This document shows positions 1 through 10,710 of a DNA stretch of 64,000 nt, piece after piece. Position 1 is the stretch's first letter. Each line of letters starts with the position of its first letter. Source of the DNA: Chionis minor (taxonomy: Eukaryota; Chordata; Aves; Charadriiformes; Chionididae). A program made the position numbers and the translations under genes. The notes beneath the pieces were generated by a model, which was not told the DNA's origin, did no database searches, and worked only from the letters and a program-made list of their open reading frames with translations. The DNA is taken from assembly GCA_013398295.1 (NCBI GenBank), contig VZSF01006717.1, positions 434,001 to 498,000 on the forward strand, read 5' to 3'.

Positions 1-1423
1 TCATCTTAGTGGCCCTTCGCTGGGCCTGTTCCAACAGTTCGATGTCCTTTCTGTGTTGAGGACTCCAGAGCTGGACACAGTACTCCAGGTGGGGTCTCAC
101 AAGCGCAGAGTAGAGGGGGAGAATCACCTCCCGTGCCCTGCTGGCCACGCTTCTTTTGATGCAACCCAGGATACGGTTGGCTTTCTGGGCTGCCAGCGCG
201 CACTGCCGGCTCATGTTGAGCTTCTCATCCATGAGCACTCCCAAGTCCTTCTCCTCAGGGCTGCTCTCCAGCCATTCTCTGCCCAGCCTGTATTTATGCC
301 TGGGATTGCCACGTCCCAGGTGTAGGACTCTGCACTTGGCTTGGTTGAACTTCATGCCATTTGCATTAGCCCACCTCTCAAGCCTGTCCAGGTCCCTCTG
401 GATGGCATCCCTTCCCTCCAGTGTGTCAACCGCGCCACCGAGCTTGGTGTCATCGGCAAACTTGCTGAGGGTGCACTCGATCCCACTGTCCATGTCTCCA
501 ACAAAGATGTTAAATAGCACTGGTCCCAGTACTGACCCTTGCGGGACACCACTCGTCACTGGCCGCCACGTGGACATTGACCCATTAACCACAACCCTTT
601 GAGTGCGGCCATCCAGCCAGTTCCTTATCCACCGAGTGGTCCATTCATCGAACCCGTGACTCTCCAATTTGGAGACCAGGATGTCATGCGGGACAGTGTC
701 AAATGCTTTGCTTAAGTCCAGGTAGATGACGTCCGTTGCTCTGCCTTTGTCCACCAAGTTCGTGGCAGTATCGTAGAAGGCCATCAGGTTTGTCAGGCAG
801 GATTTGCCCTTGGTGAAGCCATGTTGGCTGTCTCCAATCACCTCCTTATTTTCCATGTGCCTTAGCAGAGATTCCAGGAGGATCTGCTCCATGATCTTGC
901 CAGGCACAGAGGTGAGACTGACTGGCCTATAGTTTCCTGGGTCCTCTTTTTTTCCTTTCTTGAATATCGGGGTTATGTTCCCCTTTTTCCAATCCACAGG
1001 AATTTCACCAGACTGCCACGATTTCTCAAATATGATGGAAAGTGGCTTCGCAACTTGGTCCGCCAGCTCCTTCAGGACCCGGGGATGAATTTCATCAGGT
1101 CCCATGGACTTGTGCACTTTCAGGTTGTTCAGGTGGTCTCGAACCTGATCTTCTCCTACTGTGGGCAGTTCTCCATTCTCAGAGCCCCTGGTTTTACCTA
1201 CTGTGACTTGGACAGTGCAGTTAGAGCCCTTGCCAGTGAAGACTGAGGCAAAAAAGTCATTCAGTACCTCAGCCTTATCCATATCCTGGGTGGCCAGGTC
1301 TCCCGTTTCCTTCCGGAGAGGGCCCACAGCCTCCCAAGTCCTACCTTTTTCCCTGACATAGCTATAGAATTTTTTCTTATTGTCTTTGATGTCCTTGGCC
1401 AGATTCAGTTCTCTTAGGGCTAA
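1..1423 (-). mobile_element. CR1 LINE, 5'-truncated, with uninterrupted reverse transcriptase frame
   Basis: On the minus strand one frame stays open from about 1423 down to position 2 (474 codons, no stop) and runs off the left edge. The translation is a CR1-type non-LTR reverse transcriptase. Reading 5' to 3', it shows the entry into the RT domain (around 1050-970), a NYRPVSL block (around 930), motif [10 protein letters not shown] (724-698), motif B SGVPQGS (around 555), the catalytic FADD (460-449), and the downstream [12 protein letters not shown] and [15 protein letters not shown] blocks of the C-terminal half. All catalytic aspartates are present. The element lacks its 5' UTR, ORF1 and endonuclease: homology stops near 1417-1424, where an in-frame stop lies in flanking DNA. 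This is usual 5' truncation from incomplete target-primed reverse transcription. The 3' end lies outside the window. The lack of stops suggests a relatively young insertion. It is antisense to TTC27 and carries no visible promoter, so expression is unlikely. Confidence 0.93.
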
Positions 1424-2744
1424 TCATAAAATCTTGGACAGCATTAGAAGCAATGCAGGTTTTTCTTTTAAATATTTTTTGGCACTCTGGCCCACCTTTA
1501 CAAACATATCATGTAAGTGTGAATTTTTTTTTTTTTAAACAAACCAATTACAGGTGCCAGACAGTATCCTTATCTTACCATGGTCTGCTTATGACTGTTT
1601 ACAATCATTGCTACAAAATACATTGCTCTCCACCAGTACATATGGTTGTGTGAAGAGATTCCACTGGCGAAATGAACTTCCTGTCTTGCTATTCAGAATG
1701 CTCACATAAGAAGCATTAGTCACTTGAAATACCTTTGTGAAGGTTTGAAAACACTTGTAAAATGATCGGTTTGTTGGGTTTGTCTCTGTTTCATTCACAA
1801 AATTAACACAGCTGGTAAAACTCCATAGAAATACAGCAAATACTCATAAAAATGCATATTTGGAAAGTCTGACCTATCTATTCTTTGTCATCTATCTCAT
1901 GCTAGTTAACTGTAGTTTTAAGCAGTTACCTGGGGAACTTCAGTTTGCGTTGTCTGCACTTGCAGAGAGATGACATGCAACAAAAACTCAGCAGTTGTCT
2001 TCATCTAACTTTATACTCTGTCTTCAAGAGTGACTGTAAGAAGATACTTAAAGGTGAATAATACCAGGGCAAGCATGTGCCTTCCCAGCCTCTAAGCAGT
2101 GATCTCCTGAGCCTAATCTTGCTTGTTTGCATGGCAGCCCTCAGTGGAGCTCTCAAATATTTGTCGTCTTCGATTGAGCCCATGTAAATTTCTTGCATCG
2201 GTAGCATCCTTTGCCAAAGGTGTCTGTCTACATATTTTGTGACTGCTGTTCGGAAAGATCTCCTCCAGGTAGTTTTGATTGCCAGTAGCTTCTTTTAGTG
2301 ACTTAACGGTCTTACTTCCTAACAGTTTTAAAAACTTCTGCAATGTCCCTCTTTGATTAGTCCTAGTCTAATCAGACATTCCTTTTGTAGAAGTTGTTAC
2401 ATGTTTATAAGGCATAAAATATCATTATTCATCATCATAAAATAACAATTGTTCTAGCTGTCTGCTTCTGAAATTTTTCCAATACTGAATTACTGCTTTT
2501 GAAATGAAAGGTCCATAACAACATACTATTCATGGATGTACAAACAAAGGCTTTATGTCATATTTTATGTAGGCTTTATGTTACTGATTTGTATACTTTA
2601 TGTAGTAAACCTTAGTATGTTATTCTCTATTACTTTCCTAATTAATTACTGGCATTTTGATTTGCCTTTTTAACAGCTGCCTAATACTGACGTAATGTTT
2701 TCATGCAACTGCAATGCTAAAGAGTTGCTCCTGAATAGAAATTG

Positions 2745-3858
2745 TCAGATCAGCACCCATCATCTTTTGTGAAGCGAGGACTGTGTTTTCTGTTGTTCAT
2801 TACTTGGCATTTTTATGTTATTACCCATTTGCTCTGTCCTGTAAGGTCTTTCTGCAGCTCCTCATTGTCTGTTCACATCCTTACTTCAAAGAATGTCGTA
2901 TCATTTGCAAGTTTTCTCACCTCACTATACCTTCTCCAGTTCCAGTTTATTTATTAATATTATAGCACATGGATCACAGCACAAAACCTCTGAAGGATTA
3001 CACCAGTGACCTTCTCTGTTGGGATGGCTGACTATTTGTCTTATACCGTTTCCTATCTTTTAATCAGTTACTGACCTTTGCCAAGACATTCCCTCTTATC
3101 TCATGTGAATGCTCAGTTTCTTTCAAAGTCCTTCTTGCTGGGGGACTTCTCAAAAAAACCTTAGCGATCCAAGTTCATTTCATCAAGCAGCTATTTACAT
3201 CCTCACATTGGTTAAACCATCCAAAATCCCCCAACAGGTTTGTAATGCAGGAATTTTTTTTACAGAAGCCTGGATGACTCTCCCTACATACACCATATTT
3301 GCCCAGGTATGTCTAGCACTCTTCATTATAGAGTCTCACCTTACTCACCTGCAACACATTATATGCTTACGAGCCAGTACTTACCCTGATCCCCTGACAA
3401 CAATTTTAAAGGCTGGCATCATTTTTGTTGCTCTCATTGCACTCTTCAGGTAGTGAGGTAGTTTTAAATGAGGATTTAGACTTTTAGAGTCTCAGCTATG
3501 TCATCCCAAAACTTATTTTAAACTTTTTTCCTGAGTGGTCTTTGGTCCCATTATCTTCTTAGCATTTAACCTCTTTTGCATCTTTTTGAGAAAGATTCTT
3601 TTTGCCTGTAACTTTCTCCCTTACCCGGAAATGCTCTCTGGTGGGGACTTTAATATGTTCTTCTACAATAAATGCTAATACAATGAATTCATATGGCTTC
3701 TCTGCAATGGCTTTTATACCAAGGCTGTCATTTTGGTTCTGTGGACTCTCACGATTTTTGTTTCTGCTGTATTGGAAGAAGGATTTAGCACTGATTTAGA
3801 CTCTTTTAGTTAGTTGTTCCTTAAACATTTTTTGGACTCCATATTTATATTTTTAGAG
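2745..3858 (-). mobile_element. Ancient, decayed CR1-like LINE (left part, interrupted by LTR)
   Basis: The + strand resembles, in antisense, the older CR1 lineage found across reptiles and birds, and the resemblance continues for about 1.1 kb. On the minus strand a remnant of the catalytic block reads KLANDTTFF (about 2915-2889), where intact relatives have KFADDTKLF. Just upstream of it a VTGV..LQ string matches the [12 protein letters not shown] region. Frameshifts and stops are frequent, so the element is dead and old. Later pieces (about 3040-3130, 3240-3300 and 3680-3840) keep the order expected further 5' in the element. The end at 3858 is the insertion point of the solo LTR. The family identification rests on remembered consensus similarity, so the subfamily is uncertain. 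Confidence 0.72.
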
Positions 3859-4216
3859 TGTCGTGGTTTGGCCTCAGCCGGCACAAAGAACCACGCGGCC
3901 GCTCACCCAAACCTCGCAGCAGCGAGGGAAAATTGGAATAAAAAGGCAAAAACTCGTGGGTTGAGATAAAAAGCAATTTAACAGAACAAAAAAAAAAAAA
4001 AAAATTGACAAAACAACAATAGTACTGACAGAGGAATGTATAAATAGGGGTACCGTACCGACGCGCACCGACCGGACCCGGACCGTCCCCGCCCGCTCCC
4101 AAACTGGGAACTCCCCTCCCCCGCTAGCTCCCCCTAACTACTGGGAATGGCGTCACGTGGTGTGGAATACCTGTGCTGGGCCAGATATTAACCCTGTCCC
4201 TGCCGGAACCAGGACA
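3859..4216 (-). mobile_element. Solo LTR of an avian endogenous retrovirus (ERVL-like), 358 bp, 5-bp TSD
   Basis: The element starts TG and ends CA (short inverted termini TGTCGTGG / CCAGGACA). It is flanked by a perfect 5-bp direct repeat TAGAG at 3854-3858 and 4217-4221. Five-base duplications are typical of ERVL-class integrations. Similarity to a common avian LTR indicates minus-strand orientation: the 5' terminus TGTCCTGGTTCCGGC, then a CACGTGACG U3 motif, and near the 3' end TCTCAACCCACGAG. No gag, pol or env sequence is attached, so this is a solo LTR left by recombination between two LTRs. An 18-base A run lies inside (about 3989-4006), and the GC- and CpG-rich part is 4035-4135. It is shorter than the full-length relatives I recall, so internal deletion is likely. 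It sits inside an older CR1 remnant and antisense to TTC27. Confidence 0.85.
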
Positions 4217-4221
4217 TAGAG

Positions 4222-4320
4222 ATATTTCATTATTTTTACATAATATTCCTGAGTTTTTGATCCTTTCTGTATTTCGCGTTTTAATACAGCTTCAGCTATT
4301 TGAAGAGCACTTATTTTTAA
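4222..4320 (-). mobile_element. Probable right-hand continuation of the ancient CR1 after the LTR
   Basis: If the LTR and one copy of its duplicated target are removed, the sequence on the two sides joins into a stretch compatible with continued antisense CR1 homology. The similarity here is weak and the outer limit is a guess. The main support is that the LTR interrupts an element whose expected downstream part should lie here. Confidence 0.35.
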
Positions 4321-4975
4321 TAGCATATTTAGTCGTAATCCAAAAAGACATACTTTGGAATGGTTGCTATTAATTCCACTGTTGCCAAGATTATAGCTAA
4401 TTAAGTCCCAAACTATATAACGAGTTAGTTAAACAGGATACCTTACCCATTAGACTGCCAAAGTGGTTCTGATTAATCAGATTAAAGAATTGGTTGTAAG
4501 TTGTAAGCAATTAGAATTTGGTGATTTGCTAGAAAATACTTTTTTCTGCTGCAAAGTAGATCTTGCTCTAAAGTTCTGTTTATCTAAAGACTGTCTATTT
4601 CTCTTTCTTTTCTCTCCCTCTTCTATTTCATTCAACTCCCTAAGACAGGATTCAAGAGTGGACAGAAAATACCTTGCAAAGCTGAATCATGTGGTGATTA
4701 GTGGCTTCTCTTCATATTGTTATGAAAAGATGCCTGATCATAGATTCTACAGTGACAGATTCTAAATAACACTCTGATTTCAACTCCTGAAATTCTGTGG
4801 GGAGAACCACTTAACCTGTCCTTGAAGTCAGAACAAATACGAGGCATAGAAGTGAAATGTTCTTAAAGCTCTTTGACAAAAGACATTTTAAAAAAATTCA
4901 CTGCACGCACTGACAATTTTGTTTACTTCAGTGGGATTTTGTAGTTGGATGTCATCATCATCATCATTGCCCCCA

Positions 4976-4994
4976 CCCCAAAAAAATTTTGGGG
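4976..4994. repeat. Short inverted repeat CCCCAAAA / TTTTGGGG
   Basis: Two perfectly complementary 8-base arms are separated by AAA. The repeat follows a (ATC)n run at 4951-4967 and a C-rich stretch. It could form a small hairpin. No function can be assigned. Confidence 0.75.
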
Positions 4995-5035
4995 AAAGTT
5001 TGATAAGAAAGCATCGAGAAAAGCACTATTAAAGA

Positions 5036-5057
5036 GTAGATCTCTTAAGAGATCTAC
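5036..5057. repeat. Perfect 22-bp palindrome
   Basis: The half-site GTAGATCTCTT (5036-5046) is followed directly by its exact reverse complement with no spacer. Symmetry stops on both sides at position 5035/5058. It could bind a dimeric factor or be chance in AT-rich DNA; nothing in the surroundings decides between these. Confidence 0.8.
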
Positions 5058-5611
5058 AAAAGAAGAGGGGAAAAGGAATCTTGTCTCCTAGTAGAAGTAG
5101 GAAATTGAATCTCAGAAGGGGATGTAATTATCCTTTGGCTCTGTCTCTCAGCCTACCTGTATTTGGCTGCATTCCTTTGAATAAATGCCATTTGCATTGG
5201 CAGAGTAGAATTTGTTTCAGACTCATCCCTTCATTTCCTGAATGTTTCATCTGTACTCATTCCTAGGCTGCTCTAGTTTGAATATTGGTGGTTCCTAAAG
5301 AATGGCCATTTTAGAAATGCTGAAGCAGTTCTTTCCAGAAGGAACTTTCCCTTCCTTCCTCCCCTCTCTGTTCCTTCCTGTAATGGGGATGGAATGTGGA
5401 AGAGACTCCTGCCATCAGGAAGGGAGGCTTGGCAGTCTGCTACACATATTATTCTATTTCTTTTTGTGGGCATGCAAAAAGAAAGAGATAAGTGTGCTTC
5501 AATGGCATCAGTTTTTCTTTTTCCTGTCTTGAGTGCTTTGCTGCTTACCCTTGGAGTTCTTTTATTATGTCTTAATACTTTATTGTGTCCTTTCTTTAGA
5601 GAAACAAACCA

Positions 5612-5654
5612 GATCTTAAAGGTCCCTCCAACCTAGACAATTCTATGATTCTAC
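5612..5654 (+). mobile_element. Very short CR1 3' tail
   Basis: The sequence has the usual CR1 3' end order: a variant of the AAAGGTCCCTCCAACCT block, then the diagnostic tail unit ATTCTATGATTCTA. It lies in sense orientation to TTC27. Only about 43 bp survive, an extreme 5' truncation. Confidence 0.7.
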
Positions 5655-5935
5655 AAAACATGGCAGGCACTTTGGCCTTTTTTCACAGCTGACAGATAAG
5701 CAAGTGGTGTGGGAGCTAATTTAAAAGTAAAAAGCAATATAGCATAAAAAAAGTTTCAAAATTAATTCTTGCTACACCTTCGTAGAATTTACCAAAAGAA
5801 AATCAATGTGTTTTGTCGTCTTTTTTGACAATTTTGTACTAGAAGCAGTAGAAGGCAGAGGAATGTTCTCTACTGAAAAGCAGATTCTTACTTCATTTGG
5901 GATATTCAGTCACTCTGTAAATAAATGACAATTTC

Positions 5936-5999
5936 CTGCATTTCTCAAACTGTTCTCTTTGTTTTCTGCATTTTTTTTACTGCATTTCTCAAACTGTTC
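5936..5999. repeat. Direct duplication, 20-bp identical units, 44-bp period
   Basis: The 20-base unit starting CTGCATTTCTC occurs at 5936-5955 and again at 5980-5999, both followed by CTTTGTTT-like sequence. This is a local tandem duplication in a pyrimidine-rich stretch, probably from replication slippage. Confidence 0.85.
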
Positions 6000-6453
6000 C
6001 TTTGTTTCTTTTGTTTTCCTTTCAACTCTCACAGCTTATATACAGTCTCATTAAGTACGCTCAGGTATGAAGAAAGTGTAAACTCATTAGACACCCATAT
6101 CTTTTAGTTGTTCCTCAGAGCCTACAGTATGTCCATATTACATACGTTATTCTTCAGAAAGAAAAACTAGGTTAAATTTGTTTACTAAGGTTAAAGGGGG
6201 AAGAAAATCTTACCAAAAAAAAAAAGTGAAATAAATCCTTCTGTATTCTACATGAGGTAGGTGGAATAGGATGGCAAGAGAGATCAGTGTTTTGATACCT
6301 GGTAACGTGCACAATGCAGAGAGAAATTTTTAAGTACAGTGTAAAAAAAAGTCAGCTTATTTTTAGCTTTCAATAAGAAATAGACTTTATTCTTCCTTTT
6401 GCTAACAAAACATAAGGCTGAAAAATTGTAAGTATCATTACAAAAACTTAATG

Positions 6454-7533
6454 AAATTGTTGAGGTTGGAAGGGGGACTCTAGAGATCATCTAGTCCAAC
6501 TTCCCCGCTTGAAACAGTCAACTAGAGCAGGTTGTTTATGCCCATGTCCAGTTGGGCCTTGAATATCTCCAAGGATAGAGATACCACAGCCTCCCTGGGG
6601 AACCCTTCCTATGCTTTACCATCCTCACATTAATGAAGGTTTTGCTTACTTTTTAAATGGAATTTTCTGGATTTCAGTTTGTGCTCATTGTTTCTTGTCC
6701 TTTCATTGGACACCACTGAGAAGAGTCTGGTTCTGTCTTGTTTACTTCCTGTGATCAGGTATTTATACACATTGATAAGATCTGCCTGAGCCTTCTCTTC
6801 TCCAGGTTAAACCATTCCAACCTTATCACCCTCTGCTTGTATGTCAGATGCTCCACTATCTTAATCATCTTTGTGGCCCTTTGCTGGGCTTCCTGCAGTA
6901 TGTCCACATCTCTGTTGAACTGAGGAGCCCAGAGGTGGTGACAGCACTACAGGTATGGTCTCATCAGTGCTGAGTAGAGGGGAAGGATCACCTCCTTCAA
7001 ACTGCTTGCAGTGCTCTTAATGTGGCCCAGGAGGCTTTGGATTACTTTGCCCCAAGGGCACATTGCTGGCTCATGTCCAACCTGGTTTTCAGCATGACCT
7101 TTTCTTCCAAGGTCATTACCAGATGGTCTGCCCGCAGCCTGTACTGATGCATGGGTCTGTTCCTCCCCAAGTGCAGGATTTTGCATCGTGTCCCATCATC
7201 AAGGTTATTAATGAAGGTGTTAAACATTATTTAATCCCTGGGATACACCACTAGTCGCTGGCCTCCAGCTGGACTTCACGCTGCTTGTTGTAATCCTTTG
7301 AGACTGGGAGTTCATCTAGTTTTCAGTCCGCCACACTGTGCATTTATCTAGTCCGTATTTCATCAGTTTATCTATGAAGATATTGTGGAAGTTACTGTCA
7401 AATGCCTTTCCAAGTCCAGATGAAGTCCACCAATCTAGGCATCTCATCATGGAAGGCTATCTGGTGTATTAAGTATAATTTCTTCTACGTAAATGTATGC
7501 AGGCTACTCTGTCACCTTCTTGTCCTTCATATT
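6454..7533 (-). mobile_element. CR1 LINE copy with internal deletion, inactive
   Basis: The 3' terminal block of CR1 (the complement of GTTGGACTAGATGATCTCTA near 6475-6510) is followed by antisense 3' UTR. The RT C-terminal region comes next; the + strand at 6940-7190 is the complement of the LPLYSAL and MSQQCAL blocks. More 5' RT sequence follows to about 7530. The segment that should hold the FADD catalytic block is missing near 7190, so part of the RT was deleted. Stops and shifts are scattered through it, and the divergence is clearly greater than in the copy at 1-1423. Its 5' end abuts the 3' end of a second copy. Confidence 0.85.
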
Positions 7534-8285
7534 GCAGAAGGTTGGAAAGGACTGCTGGATATCATCTTGTCCAACCCCCTGCTTCAGCAAGGTCAGGACT
7601 TGGCATGTCAGTTTGCAGAACCGCATAAGTTTCCTGTCAGTCTGTTTCTCCAGCTTGTCAAGATCTCTTTGGATGGCAGCGCAACCTGCTGGTATATCAG
7701 CTGCTCCTCCCGATTTTCTGCCATCAGCGAACTGCCCCATTACCCAGATTCTTAAAAAAGCTGTTGAACAGTATTGGACTCTATATTGACCCCTGGGCTA
7801 TACCACTAGTTTTGTGCTTCCAACTAGAATTTGTAGTGCTGACCACAAACCTCTGGGCCTACCTGTTCAGCCAGTTTTCAGTCCGCCTCGCTGTCTGCTC
7901 ATCAGCTTCTTTATGATTTTATGGGAGACAATGCTGAAAGCCGTACTGAAATCCAGCTAGACAATGTCCACTGCTGTCCCCAAATCTACCAAGGCAGTCA
8001 TTTCATCATAGGAGGTTATCAAGTTGGTCAAGCATGATTTCCCATTGGTGAATCTGTACTGACCACTCCTTCCATGTGTTCCATGGTTTCAAGGAAGATT
8101 TGCTTTATATCCTTTCCAAGGAACAAGGTCAGGCTAGCCTGAATCCTCCTTCTTGCTCTTGCTCAAGATAGGACTGATATTTGCCTTCTTTCAGTCTTCA
8201 GGAACCTCTCTTGATTGCCATGACCTTTCAATGGTAATTGAGATCTCAACAGGCAGCCTCTCTTCTGTACCTTGTTCTTGTGGCT
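7534..8285 (-). mobile_element. Second CR1 LINE copy, head-to-tail with the first, internally deleted
   Basis: The antisense CR1 3' end (7545-7605) jumps directly into RT sequence at about 7615. The minus strand at 7740-7620 then reads FADGRKSGGAAD, followed by AAIQRDLDKLEK. This is a damaged [10 protein letters not shown] catalytic block, with D to G at the second aspartate, and is joined by deletion to the 3' UTR. Further RT blocks follow to about 8285: the complement of the SKAFD region near 7920-7970, and the region near 8180-8250. It is a dead copy. Whether one copy landed beside the other or they arose by a more complex event is open. Confidence 0.8.
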
Positions 8286-9335
8286 AGTAACAAGGTTTTA
8301 ATCAACGTATTGACTGTTGTTTTGCAATGGTAAGTGTATCATATGTACAAAGAAGAATTAACGAAATACCAAGAAAAAAGTTAGATTGTGGCAAAGTCTT
8401 GCCTCCAAAGTAAGGTGTGCAAAGCAGGGAGCATAATTTCAATCTGTGATCTGTCATCACAATTAACATACTATCTTTGCAATTTTAACCTATAACATGA
8501 AGCCTGCTGCGAAGTTTGAGGAATAGTGTGATGAATTTAAGCTTATGTGTATAGCTATTTTATAGATTTAGTGATGATCCCTATCTGTGGTATGGTTTAG
8601 GATGTATTTTCACTTGATAACTTGTTTTCACAGGGAGCTTGAATTGTAGCCTTGTTGCTCTTTGTGCCACTTGGGGGTATCTCTTGTATATTGGTAAATG
8701 TTGGTGAGCTATTGTCTAAGGAGAACATCCACCCAGAGTTCTAAGCCCAGTTTATCATCTCTGTAAACATGTCCAATTGTGAATAAAATAACTTTAATTC
8801 TTATGTCTGTGTATTATTCTGTTTTTCCCCCTTTAAGTACCACAAACTTATCTGGTAATGCCAGTGAGAGATGCGCTCCTGTGGTCATGTTCCTTGAGTG
8901 ACTAGAAAGAGGGTATGTGTTTGAGATTACCCTTCAGTGCTTTTTGAGCATTTGTGGGTTTTTGCTTTGCAGAATCTGTGTTCAATTAGTCATAGAATTT
9001 TAACTGAAAACAGACCTCTGTAAAAACAGGAATGGATTTAAAACAGTTTAGGATTTGTAAAATTATTATTCCCATACGCTTAAACTGAGCAAGATGTTTC
9101 AATTTAGAATGGTCTTGAACAGGCACTACTAAGATATCTTGGTCCCTTAAATGATTCTTTTTTTCTGTGACTGCCCCTAGGTCTGGGCCTTGTGCACATA
9201 CCACACTCCTGTTTGTCATTGTAACAGTTTTCCAGAATGTCCTTTAGATTTCTGCAAGTTTGAGAAACATGTTCTGCATAGCAGTATTCTAAAGATTAAA
9301 TCAGCATTGGGTTTGTTTCTTTTTTTTCTTTACAG

Positions 9336-9402
9336 TATAGACTTCCAAAAGAACAATCCAATACACAAATTAACTGAAGAGGAACTTCTGGCTTTTACTT
9401 CA
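9336..9402 (+). CDS. TTC27: TTC27 internal coding exon (first in window)
   Basis: The exon is 67 bp. It is preceded by a strong acceptor (T-rich tract ending in tacag) and followed by the consensus donor gtaagt. The first base completes a split codon; the remaining 22 codons read IDFQKNNPIHKLTEEELLAF and end in TS. HKLTEEELLAF is a conserved string just N-terminal to the helical middle of TTC27. The exon ends in phase 0, matching the next exon. TTC27 is a TPR-repeat protein of about 840 residues in vertebrates, related to yeast Emw1. It is thought to act as an assembly or chaperone-type scaffold and has been linked to U5 snRNP assembly; nothing here tests that role. The identification is by remembered family sequence. 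It is supported by the three following exons continuing the same protein in frame. Confidence 0.87.
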
Positions 9403-10710
9403 GTAAGTAACTTAGATGGGCTTTTTAATAAACATGTTTTCATTTATATATTTAAGTACCAAGCAGTAACCTGGCAATCATATTAATCATTGAACTGTTT
9501 GTAAACCAAATTTGTTTTAGTACTCAGTCTTTTTATTCTTTTTCTTATTTCAAGAAATTAGTGGTGCTGAAGTTCAACCTACTTTTGAGCCATCCTCATG
9601 CAAGATAAGCTTGACATCTAAAAATGTAATGTCACCTGAAAACATGCTGAAAACATTTTTTATTTGTTTTAGTTTTTATGAACTATATGAATTATAATGT
9701 AATATTAAATTATGCATTTATACAGCAAACTCTTCCAATGGCACTAGTGTTGAAAGTGCTCTTTTTTGAACATTGTTTCAGTGGAGTTCAAAAGGAATTT
9801 TGGCTTTATTCCGTCAGATTTATTCAGTCTATGTATCAAATGGTGCTTAGATATGTTTCTTTCCAGTTCAATGGTTGATCTGCTGCAGAACAATTCTGTA
9901 ACTTACAAAGATGCCTTGAAAATTCTAACTCAGTATTTTTTCAATGTAATTTTTTTTGCTCAAGACAAAACACAATTAGCTTCTTTCCTCGATCTTTTCT
10001 GGGTTTGTGTGTTTTTCAACAGTACTTTGTATGGAGGGGTGGAGGAGGAAAGCTCAGTGATTATATTGCCATTTTTGCTTACTTTCCACAATGTTAGACT
10101 TCAGCTTTGGTGCAATAAAGAGGGCTTGCTCTCTTACCCAAGCCTTGTAGTCTGACAGCCTCTAGCCATAGGAGTGCCATCTGAAAAAGTAAATTCTTCT
10201 TAAGAGTTTGCAGCTAGGAGGATCTCAGCAAAAATCCCTTTGGTTTTGATTGAGCTTGAATTTTATCGCTGACACAGTGATACTATTACAGTATAATTTT
10301 TTTGCACAAATAATGTTAATGCAAATGTACGAAATTTCAAGACAAGCATATAATTTCATTAAAACAAACCCTGCCATTTTTGTTGTTAATGTATTTTAAA
10401 TTGAAGAATTGGGTTTCTGTGAAAACCCAGATTTTTACTTCTCATATTTTATTTCCAGAATAATGAAACTAAGAGTGGGGTTTACTTGTTTTAACACTTG
10501 AGTTTTCAAGGATTTTATAAACACTCTCCAGGTTTTACAGCAAAGGAGAGAAAGTCAAGGTTAGCACATATACTAGGCAAGAAAGATAATCAGCTTTGCT
10601 GTTATCTTTTATCTGACATTGCTTGAGAAATCGTATTACCCATTGTCTGAGATGTAAGAGATCTGTTCGGTGAATTCTTCATAATTATGAGAAAATTAAA
10701 CTGCATTTTT

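Larger units (their letters stand above)
1..9335 (+). other. TTC27: TTC27 intron, partial (upstream edge outside window)
   Basis: This stretch ends at the acceptor of the first visible TTC27 exon, where a long T-rich tract precedes tacag. It is the most repeat-dense part of the window. It holds an open-frame CR1 at the left edge, an ancient CR1 split by a solo LTR, a short CR1 tail and two abutting CR1 copies. Nearly all of them run antisense to the gene. Between them, 1424-2744, 4321-5611, 5655-6453 and 8286-9335 show no coding signal or repeat family that I recognise. They do contain a perfect palindrome, a C4A4/T4G4 inverted repeat and a 20-bp direct duplication, listed separately. Confidence 0.8.

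Noticed and set aside
156..602. 148-codon + strand frame at the left edge
   Set aside because: It is the antisense shadow of the CR1 reverse transcriptase frame on the minus strand.
3109..3453. 114-codon + strand frame with hydrophobic segments
   Set aside because: It lies in the antisense of a decayed CR1 element and is a by-product of that repeat.
9403..9486. Continuation of the reading frame past the exon end (V-S-N-L-D...)
   Set aside because: The consensus donor gtaagt sits exactly where TTC27 homology ends and the next exon continues the protein in phase, so this is intron.
9766..10155. 129-codon frame shortly after a TTC27 exon
   Set aside because: Out of frame with TTC27, hydrophobic random-like composition, and not part of the known protein.
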